From assembly GCA_017626135.1 (NCBI GenBank), contig JAGAJI010000022.1, forward strand, positions 1 through 62,486: a DNA stretch of 62,486 bases. The letters are read 5' to 3'. Shown in pieces: positions 36,395 through 44,140 of this stretch (within the stretch, counting starts at the first letter, position 1; every line of letters starts with the position of its first letter). Under the pieces are notes generated by a model. It was given only the letters and a program-made list of their open reading frames with translations. It ran no database searches and was not told the DNA's origin. The stretch is from Clostridia bacterium (lineage in GTDB: Bacteria > Bacillota > Clostridia > Christensenellales > Borkfalkiaceae). The position numbers and the translations under genes were made by a program.

Positions 36395-38386
36395 ATGCAA
36401 AGAATAGGTGTTTTTATTTGTTGGTGCGGTAGTAATATCGCGGCGACGGTAGACGTAAAAAGAGTTGCGGAAACCATCAAGAGCGAACCGGGCGTCGTGT
36501 TTGCGGAAAATTATCAGTACATGTGCTCGGAGAATGGGCAGCAACTCATCAAACAGGCAATTAGAGAACATAACCTGACGGGGATCGTAGTCGGCGCTTG
36601 CTCGCCCAGAATGCACGAGGTTACCTTCCGCAAAGCGGCGGAAGAGGCGGGCTTGAACCCCTACATGGTGGAAATCGCAAATATTCGCGAACATTGTTCG
36701 TGGATCCATAAGGATATGGAAGAGGCGACCGAAAAGGCGGTCATTCTCGTCCGTACGGCAATTGCCAAGGTGAAATTGAACGCGCCTTTGACGGCAGGGG
36801 AAAGCCCTGTCACGAAACGCGCGCTCGTCATCGGCGGCGGTATCGCCGGGATTCAGGCGGCGCTCGATATCGCGGAAGCAGGCTTCAAGGTAGACATCGT
36901 GGAAAAGAATGCGACGATCGGCGGCAGAATGGCGCAGCTCGACAAGACCTTCCCCACACTCGACTGCTCCGCTTGTATTCTCACGCCCAAAATGGTGGAT
37001 TGCGCACAGCATGAAAATATCGACATCCTGTCCTACTCCGAAGTGGAGGACGTAAAGGGATTCGTCGGGAACTTCCACGTGAAGATTCGCCGTAAGGCAA
37101 GATACGTAGACGAAACGAAGTGTACGGGCTGTAAACTCTGTATGGAAAAATGTCCTTCCAAGAAGGGGTTGAACGAGTTTAACATGAATTTGAACACCCG
37201 TACGGCGATCCATATTCCCTTCGCACAGGCAATCCCCAACGTGGCGGTGATCGATTCCACGCAATGCTTGAAATTCAAGACGGGCAAATGCGGTATCTGC
37301 CAAAAATTCTGTGAAGTGGGCGCAATCGACTTCACGCAGCAGGATACTTTCGTAGAGCGTCAGTACGGCGCCATCGTCGTGGCGACCGGGTTCAAACCCA
37401 TCGCGCTCGACAATTTCAACGAATTCGGCTATGCGGACAACAAGGACGTCATCACTTCTTTGGAACTGGAAAGATTGATGAACGCCGCAGGTCCCACGAA
37501 CGGCGTATTGCTCCGTCCTTCCGACGGACAGCATCCGCACGTCGTCACCTTCATTCAATGCGTCGGTTCGCGTGATACCAGCGGGTGCGGCAAGCCTTAT
37601 TGCTCCAAGATCTGCTGTATGTACACGGCGAAGCATGCCATGATGATCCGTGAAAAATATCCCGACACCGAAGTGCACGTATTCTATATCGACGTGCGTA
37701 CCCCCGGTAAGAACTACGACGAATTCCACCGCCGCGCGGTAGAGCAGTACGGCGTAGACTATATCAAGGGTATGGTCGGCAAAGTGTACAACGAAAACGG
37801 GAAACTTATGGTGCAGGGGGCGAACCTTATCGACAACGAGCAGGTCACGATCGAATCCGATCTCGTCGTTTTGGCAACGGCAATCGAACCCGAGCCTTCC
37901 GTAAGAAAGGTGGCGACCCTTTTGACGGCAAGCATCGATACGAACAACTTCCTGACCGAATCGCACGCAAAACTCCGTCCCGTGGAAAGCCCCACGGCAG
38001 GCGTATATCTGGCGGGCGTATGTCAGGGGCCGAAGGATATTCCCGAGACCGTTTCGCAGGCGTCCGCTTGTGCGGCGAAGGTAATCGGGCTCCTCGTGAA
38101 AGACAAGCTCAAAACCAACCCTTGCGTGGCAATGCCCGACGAAATGATGTGCAATGGTTGCAGTCAATGTGCAAACGTCTGCGCGTACGGTGCGATCACG
38201 TACTTGGATAAGGAGTTCCGCATCGGTGGCGGAAAGACGGAAATCCGTCGCGTGGCGAGCGTAAATCCTGCCGTATGTCAGGGTTGCGGTGCTTGTACGG
38301 TAACCTGTCCTTCGGGCGCGATGGATCTCAAAGGGTTTAGCTCCAAACAAATTATGTCGGAGGTGGATGCAATATGCAAGAAGTAA
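36395..38386 (+). CDS. hdrA: Heterodisulfide reductase subunit A-like flavoprotein
   Basis: A 663-residue HdrA. The N-terminal domain carries Cys9, Cys11, Cys44 and Cys69 (ICWCGSN, YMCSENG, VVGACSPRMHE). The FAD-binding GGGIAGIQAALDIAEAG is at ~147-163. A four-Cys set (C243, C246, C249, C253) binds [4Fe-4S], and two more ferredoxin motifs end the protein (CNGCSQCANVCAYG, CQGCGACTVTCPSG). HdrA flavin is the site of electron bifurcation in known HdrABC complexes. ATG 36395 has AAAGAGAG upstream. It overlaps the next gene by 13 bases. Confidence 0.92.
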   Translation: MQRIGVFICWCGSNIAATVDVKRVAETIKSEPGVVFAENYQYMCSENGQQLIKQAIREHNLTGIVVGACSPRMHEVTFRKAAEEAGLNPYMVEIANIREHCSWIHKDMEEATEKAVILVRTAIAKVKLNAPLTAGESPVTKRALVIGGGIAGIQAALDIAEAGFKVDIVEKNATIGGRMAQLDKTFPTLDCSACILTPKMVDCAQHENIDILSYSEVEDVKGFVGNFHVKIRRKARYVDETKCTGCKLCMEKCPSKKGLNEFNMNLNTRTAIHIPFAQAIPNVAVIDSTQCLKFKTGKCGICQKFCEVGAIDFTQQDTFVERQYGAIVVATGFKPIALDNFNEFGYADNKDVITSLELERLMNAAGPTNGVLLRPSDGQHPHVVTFIQCVGSRDTSGCGKPYCSKICCMYTAKHAMMIREKYPDTEVHVFYIDVRTPGKNYDEFHRRAVEQYGVDYIKGMVGKVYNENGKLMVQGANLIDNEQVTIESDLVVLATAIEPEPSVRKVATLLTASIDTNNFLTESHAKLRPVESPTAGVYLAGVCQGPKDIPETVSQASACAAKVIGLLVKDKLKTNPCVAMPDEMMCNGCSQCANVCAYGAITYLDKEFRIGGGKTEIRRVASVNPAVCQGCGACTVTCPSGAMDLKGFSSKQIMSEVDAICKK

Positions 38387-38826
38387 CTGAAAACAAAGAA
38401 TTTACGCCCAACATCGTGGCGTTCTGCTGCAACTGGTGTTCGTATGCCGGCGCGGATCTTGCAGGCTCCAGCCGTATGACCTATCCTGCAAACGTAAAAA
38501 TCATTCGCGTGCCTTGCTCCTGCCGCGTCAACCCCACCTTCATTTTGAAGGCGTATCAGCAGGGGGCGGACGGCGTCATCATCTGCGGTTGCCACCCCGG
38601 CGATTGCCATTACGTCACGGGCAACTACTACACGAGAAGAAGAATCGCGTTGCTGTTTAGTATGCTCAACTACATGGGCATTGAAAAGGAACGTACCCGT
38701 CTGGAATGGGTTTCCGCCGCAGAAGGGCAGAAGTTCTCCGCCGTTATGAACGATTTTGTGAAGACGATCACCGAACTCGGGGAGAACAAACGTCTCACCG
38801 ACCTCAGAGTCAAGGAGGGCGAATAA
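38374..38826 (+). CDS. MvhD/FlxD-like hydrogenase delta subunit
   Basis: A 150-residue MvhD-family protein, binding a [2Fe-2S] cluster and passing electrons into HdrA. Conserved Cys are visible: FCCNWCSYAGADLAG (C18, C19, C22), VPCSCRVNP (C48, C50) and CGCHPGDCHYVTGN (C71, C73, C78). No hydrogenase large or small subunit is nearby; FlxC-, FlxB- and FlxA-like genes follow, so this corresponds to FlxD of the FlxABCD-HdrABC type rather than to an Mvh hydrogenase. Confidence 0.88.
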   Translation: MQEVTENKEFTPNIVAFCCNWCSYAGADLAGSSRMTYPANVKIIRVPCSCRVNPTFILKAYQQGADGVIICGCHPGDCHYVTGNYYTRRRIALLFSMLNYMGIEKERTRLEWVSAAEGQKFSAVMNDFVKTITELGENKRLTDLRVKEGE

Positions 38827-38827
38827 G

Positions 38828-39805
38828 ATGAAAGAAGTAGAGACAAAAATGTTAGAACGCGCGAAAGAGCTGCTTGAAAGCGGAGAAGTGGCGCGCGTCG
38901 TCGGTTGGAAGAAAGGGGAGTTTTGCTACGACCCTTCCCCTGCTACCTTCGAAAGCGTAGAGGAATTGAAAGATTTCACGTACGACTGGTTCTGCGGCGC
39001 AAACCTTTCCAAATACCTCATTCAAATCAGCAAAAAGGAAGGGAAGACGGCGGTATTTTTGAAACCCTGCGATACGTACAGCTTTAACCAGCTTGTCAAA
39101 GAACACCGCATCAAGCGTGAAAATATTCACGTGATCGCCGTGGAATGTCGTGGGAAATTCGATATTGAAAAGATCAAAGCCAAGGGCATTTCCTTCGTGA
39201 CCGGCGCTCAATTAGACGGTACGCAGGTGAAGGTGAGCACGCTCTACGGTGAAGAGACGTTGGAAAAATCGGACGTCGTACTCACCAAGTGCGCAACCTG
39301 CAACAAGGACTATCAGGTACAGGACGAAGCGATTATTCTTCACGAGCGTACGAAAAAGGACGTCGATCGCTTTGCGGAAGTGGCAAAGCTGGAAGCGATG
39401 ACGGAAGAGGAAAGATTTGCGTTCTGGCGCGAACAACTTTCCAAATGTATCCGTTGCAACGCTTGTCGCAACGTATGCCCTGCTTGTTCCTGCGTGAAGT
39501 GCGTATTCGACAATCCCGCGTCGGAGATTTCCGCAAAAGTGAACTCCGATAAATTTGAGGAACAACTGTTCCATATTATTCGTGCCTTCCACGTAGCAGG
39601 CAGATGCACGGACTGCGGCGAATGTTCCCGCGTGTGCCCTCAACACATTCCTTTGCACCTTCTCAACAGAAAGTTCATCAAGGATATCGACAATTTCTAC
39701 GGCGAATATCAGGCAGGGGAAACGGCAGAGGGCAAGACGCCGCTCACCTCCTACACCGAAGGCGACACCGAACCGAACGACGTTTTTAAGGGGGAGGCTA
39801 AATAA
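38828..39805 (+). CDS. FlxC-like 4Fe-4S oxidoreductase subunit
   Basis: A 325-residue iron-sulfur protein. The N-terminal half (AVFLKPCDTYSFNQLVKEHR, VIAVECRGKFDIEKI, LTKCATCNKDY) resembles the FrhB-like domain of F420-type dehydrogenase beta subunits, with extra Cys. The C-terminal half has ferredoxin clusters CIRCNACRNVCPACSCVKC and CTDCGECSRVCPQHIPLHLL. It sits one base after the MvhD gene and overlaps the next start (TAATG). In FlxABCD this kind of subunit links the NADH dehydrogenase part to Hdr. Assignment as FlxC is by order and domain content. Confidence 0.7.
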   Translation: MKEVETKMLERAKELLESGEVARVVGWKKGEFCYDPSPATFESVEELKDFTYDWFCGANLSKYLIQISKKEGKTAVFLKPCDTYSFNQLVKEHRIKRENIHVIAVECRGKFDIEKIKAKGISFVTGAQLDGTQVKVSTLYGEETLEKSDVVLTKCATCNKDYQVQDEAIILHERTKKDVDRFAEVAKLEAMTEEERFAFWREQLSKCIRCNACRNVCPACSCVKCVFDNPASEISAKVNSDKFEEQLFHIIRAFHVAGRCTDCGECSRVCPQHIPLHLLNRKFIKDIDNFYGEYQAGETAEGKTPLTSYTEGDTEPNDVFKGEAK

Positions 39806-40842
39806 TGAAGAAAATTGCAAAAGCGAAATTGAACGAATTGTATGCGAAGATTTCCGAAAGTATGGGATTGTTTTTGCCGATAAAACGGGCAGGTGAAGTC
39901 AACTATGCCGTTTGGGGAGAGGGGAAAGAAGTCTCCTTGGAAACGTTGAAGACGGTAAAATCCCCGAAAAACGCCTTTTTCCCCGACAGCGAAAACCTGA
40001 TGAAGTTCAAAACGGAAGGGAAAAACATCGAAATCATCGACGTTCGTAAGGATTATAAGGAAGAAAAGCCCTTCGTTTTATTCGGCGTAAAGGCTTGCGA
40101 CTACAAGGCAATCGAAGTTTTGGATAGAGTATTCTTGGCTGACCCCGTGGACAGCTACTATCAGGCGAGAAGAGAGGCGACGACGATCGTGACCCTCGCT
40201 TGCTCCAAGCCCGAAGAGAGCTGTTTCTGTAAAGTATTCGGCATTGACGCGACCGCGCCTTGTGGCGACGTCACGACGTGGTTGGACGAAAACTACCTCT
40301 ACTGGCAGGCAAACACCGAAAAGGGTGAGGCGTTGACTGCGCTCGTCGCTGACCTTTTGGAAGAGGGCGGTGAAGAGTCCGTGGCGACGCAACAGGAAGC
40401 GACGAAGGCGATCCTCGAAAAATTGCCCTTCTCGGCGCTCGATCTTTCCAGATTTAAGCCCGAAAACCTCAACGATTTGTTCAACGATCCCGCTTGGGAG
40501 GAAATGAGCGAGGCGTGCCTTGGGTGCGGTACTTGCACCTTCGTATGCCCGACCTGTCAATGTTTCGATATTCGTGATTTCAAAACGAGCGAAGGGGTGC
40601 TCCGTTACCGTTGTTGGGATTCCTGTATGTATTCGGACTTCACGCTCATGGCGCACGGCAACAGCCGTACGACGCAGATGCAGCGTTTCCGTCAGAGATT
40701 CATGCACAAGCTCGTCTACTATCCTTCCCAAAACGACGGATTGTATTCGTGCGTAGGTTGCGGACGTTGCGTAAACAAATGTCCTCAACATCTGAATATC
40801 GTAAAAGTAATCAAGACTTTGGGAGGTAAAAACGATGACTAA
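39805..40842 (+). CDS. FlxB-like (AsrA-type) 4Fe-4S dicluster protein
   Basis: A 345-residue protein resembling anaerobic sulfite reductase subunit A. The N-terminal domain has FVLFGVKACDYKAIEVLDRV, DSYYQARREATTIVTLACSK and ESCFCKVFGIDATAP. The C-terminus has two [4Fe-4S] motifs: CLGCGTCTFVCPTCQCFDI and CVGCGRCVNKCPQHLNI. No siroheme protein (AsrC) is nearby, so a sulfite reductase role is unlikely. It overlaps FlxA by 8 bases. It probably relays electrons from the NADH-oxidising FlxA subunit. Confidence 0.75.
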   Translation: MKKIAKAKLNELYAKISESMGLFLPIKRAGEVNYAVWGEGKEVSLETLKTVKSPKNAFFPDSENLMKFKTEGKNIEIIDVRKDYKEEKPFVLFGVKACDYKAIEVLDRVFLADPVDSYYQARREATTIVTLACSKPEESCFCKVFGIDATAPCGDVTTWLDENYLYWQANTEKGEALTALVADLLEEGGEESVATQQEATKAILEKLPFSALDLSRFKPENLNDLFNDPAWEEMSEACLGCGTCTFVCPTCQCFDIRDFKTSEGVLRYRCWDSCMYSDFTLMAHGNSRTTQMQRFRQRFMHKLVYYPSQNDGLYSCVGCGRCVNKCPQHLNIVKVIKTLGGKNDD

Positions 40843-41662
40843 TGAAACCCTCATTCCGAAAGTAGGCGTCATCACGGACATTCGTAAGGATACGCCCGAC
40901 GTCAAGACCTTCCGCGTCGTTGGTACGGACGGCAAAAAGCTGTTTGAGCATATGCCCGGTCAATGCGCGATGGTCTCCATTCCCGGCGTTGGCGAGTGTA
41001 TGTTCTCCATCACTTCTTCGCCCACGAACGAAGAATACATGGAATTCTCCATTAAAAAGTGCGGTTGCGTGACGGAAGTGCTCCACGCTCTTGAAGAGGG
41101 AGCGCAGGTCACCGTGCGCGGACCTTACGGCAAAAACTTCCCCGTAGAAGGGGATTTCAAGGGCAAAGATTTGCTCTTCATCGCAGGCGGTATCGGTCTT
41201 GCGCCTTTGAGAAGCGTCATCAACTACGTGCGTCATTACCGTGAAAACTACGGCAAAGTCGTCATCGTATACGGCGCGAGAAGCAAGGACGACCTCGTGG
41301 ACATCGAAGAAATTCAGACGGAATGGATGAACGAACCGAACACGGAAGTGTATTTGACGATCGACCGTCCGCAGGAAGGTTGGGACGGACACGTCGGCTT
41401 CGTTCCCTCGTACGTAAAAGAACTCGGGCTCGATCCTAACATGACGGCGGTACTTTGCGGACCTCCCATCATGATCAAATTTACGCTTGCCGGGTTGTTG
41501 GAACTCGGTTTCGATAAATCCCGCGTATACACCACGCTTGAGCTTCGCATGAAGTGCGGCGTCGGCAAATGTGGCAGATGCAACGTGGGCGACAAGTTCG
41601 TTTGCAAAGACGGTCCCGTATTTAGAATGACCGAACTGGACGAACTTCCCGACGAGTATTAA
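40835..41662 (+). CDS. FlxA-like NAD(P)H:flavin oxidoreductase subunit (FAD, 2Fe-2S)
   Basis: A 275-residue ferredoxin-reductase-type protein. The FAD domain is residues ~1-100 (GQCAMVSIPGVGECMFSITS, VRGPYGKNFPV). The NAD(P) domain begins LLFIAGGIGLAPLRSVINYV (~113-132) and has AVLCGPPIMIKF. A C-terminal [2Fe-2S] site reads KCGVGKCGRCNVGDKFVC. This PyrK/AsrB architecture is that of FlxA, the NADH entry point in FlxABCD-HdrABC complexes. It sits directly before the fumarate reductase genes, placing NADH as the likely electron donor for fumarate. Confidence 0.8.
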   Translation: MTNETLIPKVGVITDIRKDTPDVKTFRVVGTDGKKLFEHMPGQCAMVSIPGVGECMFSITSSPTNEEYMEFSIKKCGCVTEVLHALEEGAQVTVRGPYGKNFPVEGDFKGKDLLFIAGGIGLAPLRSVINYVRHYRENYGKVVIVYGARSKDDLVDIEEIQTEWMNEPNTEVYLTIDRPQEGWDGHVGFVPSYVKELGLDPNMTAVLCGPPIMIKFTLAGLLELGFDKSRVYTTLELRMKCGVGKCGRCNVGDKFVCKDGPVFRMTELDELPDEY

Positions 41663-41674
41663 GGAGAGATAATT

Positions 41675-42349
41675 ATGGAAAAAATGGTAAACGTATATCT
41701 TTTCGGAAAACGTTATCAAGTCCCGGAAAGTTTGACGATCATGAAAGCGATGGAATACGCAGGGTATCAGCTCGTGCGCGGTTGCGGTTGCAGAAACGGT
41801 TTCTGCGGCGCGTGCGCGACGATTTACCGTATTCACGGTCAGCAGGAACTCAAAAGCTGCCTTGCCTGCCAACAGCAGGTACAGGAGGGTATGTACGTGG
41901 CGACGTTGCCTTTCTTCCCCTTGGTGAAGCAGGTGTACGACATCAACGTAGTCAAACCCACCCAGCAGATCATGATGCAGTTGTATCCTGAAATTTATTC
42001 GTGCATCGGTTGCAACGCTTGCACCAAGAGCTGTACGCAGGAACTCAACGTCATGCAGTATATCGCCTACGCACAGCGCGGTGAGTACGAAAAGTGTGCG
42101 GAAGAGAGCTTTGACTGCGTCATGTGCGGCGTATGTTCTTCCCGTTGCCCTGCAGGCATTTCCCATCCGCAGGTGGCGGTGCTTGCACGCAGACTCACCG
42201 GGAAATATCTTGCACCCAAGTCCGAGCATCTTATCAAGCGCGTTGCGGAAATTGACGCAGGGGATTGTAAAGCTGCGCTCGAAGCGATTATGAATACGCC
42301 GCTCGAAGAACAGAAGAACCTTTACAACCACAGAGAAATCGAGAAATAA
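41675..42349 (+). CDS. Fumarate reductase iron-sulfur subunit-like protein (2Fe-2S + two 4Fe-4S)
   Basis: A 224-residue protein. The N-terminal ferredoxin-like domain has RGCGCRNGFCGACATIYR and SCLACQQQV (a [2Fe-2S] site). Two [4Fe-4S] motifs follow: CIGCNACTKSCTQELNVMQY and CVMCGVCSSRCPAGISHP. This resembles FrdB/SdhB or the N-terminal half of thiol:fumarate reductase TfrB, but it lacks a CCG domain and quinone-site features. It lies 12 bases after FlxA and 14 before the flavoprotein. No membrane anchor subunit (FrdC/D) is present, so electrons probably come from the soluble Flx-Hdr proteins. Confidence 0.75.
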   Translation: MEKMVNVYLFGKRYQVPESLTIMKAMEYAGYQLVRGCGCRNGFCGACATIYRIHGQQELKSCLACQQQVQEGMYVATLPFFPLVKQVYDINVVKPTQQIMMQLYPEIYSCIGCNACTKSCTQELNVMQYIAYAQRGEYEKCAEESFDCVMCGVCSSRCPAGISHPQVAVLARRLTGKYLAPKSEHLIKRVAEIDAGDCKAALEAIMNTPLEEQKNLYNHREIEK

Positions 42350-42363
42350 GGAGAACTGCGAAG

Positions 42364-43968
42364 ATGTACAATTATTCTGAAGAACAACTTGAATCGATGA
42401 AAAAAGTGGAAGCAAGCCGTGACTACCGTCTGCACAATCTTCACGTTCGTATGACGGCGGAAGAGAAGGACGAGGTGTTGGCGAAATTCCACCCCGACTA
42501 TATCACTTCTGCGTATGAAGAATTGAAGGTCGGGCAAAATAAAGGTGGAAAAGTTCTCCACGAGCTCGCCGCCCTGTTGCAGGGACATTCCCGTATCGCA
42601 AACCAAAATATCGACTTGTCGAAAATCGATTACGACGTAGACGTGCTCGTCATCGGCGGTGGTGGCGCAGGTTCGTCGGCGGCGATCGAAGCGCACGAAC
42701 GCGGCGCAAAAGTCATGATTGCTACCAAGCTCCGTCTCGGCGATGCAAATACCGCGATGGCAGAGGGCGGGATTCAGGCGGCTGACAAACCCAACGACAG
42801 CCCTGCGATCCATTACTTGGACGCACTCGGTGGCGGACATTTCAAAAATAAGCCCGAGCTTTTGTATAAGCTCGTAAACGAAGCCCCCGAAGCCATTCTT
42901 TGGCTCAACAACTTGGGCGTTATGTTTGACAAGGAACCCGACGGCACGATGGTGACCACCCACGGTGGCGGTACTTCGCGCAAGAGAATGCACGCTTGTC
43001 GCGACTATTCGGGCTCTGAAATTATGCGTACGCTGCGTGATGAAGTATTCAACCGCGGTATCACCGTCGTCGATTTCACGGCGGCGATCGAGCTCATCAA
43101 GGACACCGACGGCAAGATTGCAGGCGCGGTGCTCATGAATATGGAAACGAAGGAAATCTTGATTGCAAGAGCCAAGACGGTCGTCATCGCAACGGGCGGC
43201 GCAGGCAGATTGCATTATCAGGGATTCCCCACGTCCAACCACTACGGCGCGACGGCAGACGGACTCGTACTTGCTTACCGAGCAGGGGCGAAGCTGCTCT
43301 ATCCCGAAACGTTGCAGTATCACCCCACGGGTGCGGCAGAACCCACGCAGATTTACGGTGCGCTCGTCACCGAAAAGGTGCGTTCGCTCGGGGCACAACT
43401 CGTCAACAAAGAGGGCGAAGCGTTCGTATATTCGCTCGAAACGCGTGACGTTACGGCGTCCTCGATCATTCGGGAATGTAAGGAACGCGGCAACGGCATC
43501 AAGACGACGGACGGCGAAGGCGTTTGGCTGGATACGCCGCTCATCGATATCATCAACGGCGAAGGCACGATTGAAAAACGTATTCCCGCCATGCTGCGTA
43601 TGTTCGGGAAATACGGCATCGATATTCGGAAAGAACCTATCCTTATCTACCCGACGTTGCACTATCAGAACGGCGGTATCGACATCGGCGCGAACGGCAT
43701 GACCTGCATCGAAAACCTTTACGTAGCAGGCGAAGCGGTCGGCGGTATTCACGGAACCAACCGTCTGATGGGGAACTCCCTGCTCGATATCATCGTATTC
43801 GGCAGAAACGCAGGTCAGCAGGCAGGGGAGAAGTGCAAGAGCGTAGAGCTCAAAGAACTGACCCTTTCCCACGTGGACGAATTTGAGAAAGAACTGGCGG
43901 AGGCAGGCATCGAGTCCGAAGTTTGCTCGCCCAAGCTCCTTCCCGATTACAGAAGAAAAGCAAACTAA
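42364..43968 (+). CDS. Soluble fumarate reductase flavoprotein subunit
   Basis: A 534-residue FrdA/SdhA-family flavoprotein reducing fumarate to succinate. The FAD motif VLVIGGGGAGSSAAIEAHER is at 95-113. Catalytic residues are kept: His320 (QYHPTG), Arg361 (TRDVT), His433 (TLHYQNGGI) and Arg467 (HGTNRLMGNSL). Odd features: a ~90-residue N-terminal extension; Asn129 (DANTAMAEGG) where covalent enzymes have the FAD-linking His; and no C-terminal helical domain (usual length ~580-650). L-aspartate oxidase is a related alternative, but the adjacent Fe-S subunit and fumarase argue for fumarate reductase. The stop codon is the first three bases of the second inverted-repeat element. Confidence 0.82.
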   Translation: MYNYSEEQLESMKKVEASRDYRLHNLHVRMTAEEKDEVLAKFHPDYITSAYEELKVGQNKGGKVLHELAALLQGHSRIANQNIDLSKIDYDVDVLVIGGGGAGSSAAIEAHERGAKVMIATKLRLGDANTAMAEGGIQAADKPNDSPAIHYLDALGGGHFKNKPELLYKLVNEAPEAILWLNNLGVMFDKEPDGTMVTTHGGGTSRKRMHACRDYSGSEIMRTLRDEVFNRGITVVDFTAAIELIKDTDGKIAGAVLMNMETKEILIARAKTVVIATGGAGRLHYQGFPTSNHYGATADGLVLAYRAGAKLLYPETLQYHPTGAAEPTQIYGALVTEKVRSLGAQLVNKEGEAFVYSLETRDVTASSIIRECKERGNGIKTTDGEGVWLDTPLIDIINGEGTIEKRIPAMLRMFGKYGIDIRKEPILIYPTLHYQNGGIDIGANGMTCIENLYVAGEAVGGIHGTNRLMGNSLLDIIVFGRNAGQQAGEKCKSVELKELTLSHVDEFEKELAEAGIESEVCSPKLLPDYRRKAN

Positions 43969-44067
43969 GGCAATACCACGCAATAATATATTGTGCAACA
44001 AATCGCCTGTTTCTTCCTACAAATCGTCTACGCATCTCGCTTGATAACATTATGCGGCACCGCCTTA
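43966..44067 (+). repeat. 102-bp MITE-like inverted-repeat element (short copy)
   Basis: The ends are inverted copies (TAAGGCAATACCACGCAATA at left; the right end reads TAAGGCGGTGCCGCATAATG on the minus strand). The right 64 bases are ~84% identical to the right end of the 443-bp element at 16866-17308, and the left ends also match. Both copies start exactly at the stop codon region of the last gene of an operon. Confidence 0.75.
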
Positions 44068-44140
44068 CATTTTCGTTAGGGAAAGCCTGATGAGCATAAT
44101 AGTTTATTTGACAAATAGAAAAGGAGTTTTTTAGTTTATT

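Noticed and set aside
38374..41662. F420-reducing or Mvh hydrogenase, or anaerobic sulfite reductase (AsrABC)
   Set aside because: No NiFe large or small subunit and no siroheme subunit are present; MvhD, FrhB-like and AsrA/AsrB-like parts together match the Flx arrangement.
42364..43968. L-aspartate oxidase (NadB) as the identity of the flavoprotein
   Set aside because: The size and non-covalent FAD would fit, but an Fe-S partner directly upstream, the fumarase nearby and absence of nadA/nadC favour fumarate reductase. Kept only as an alternative.
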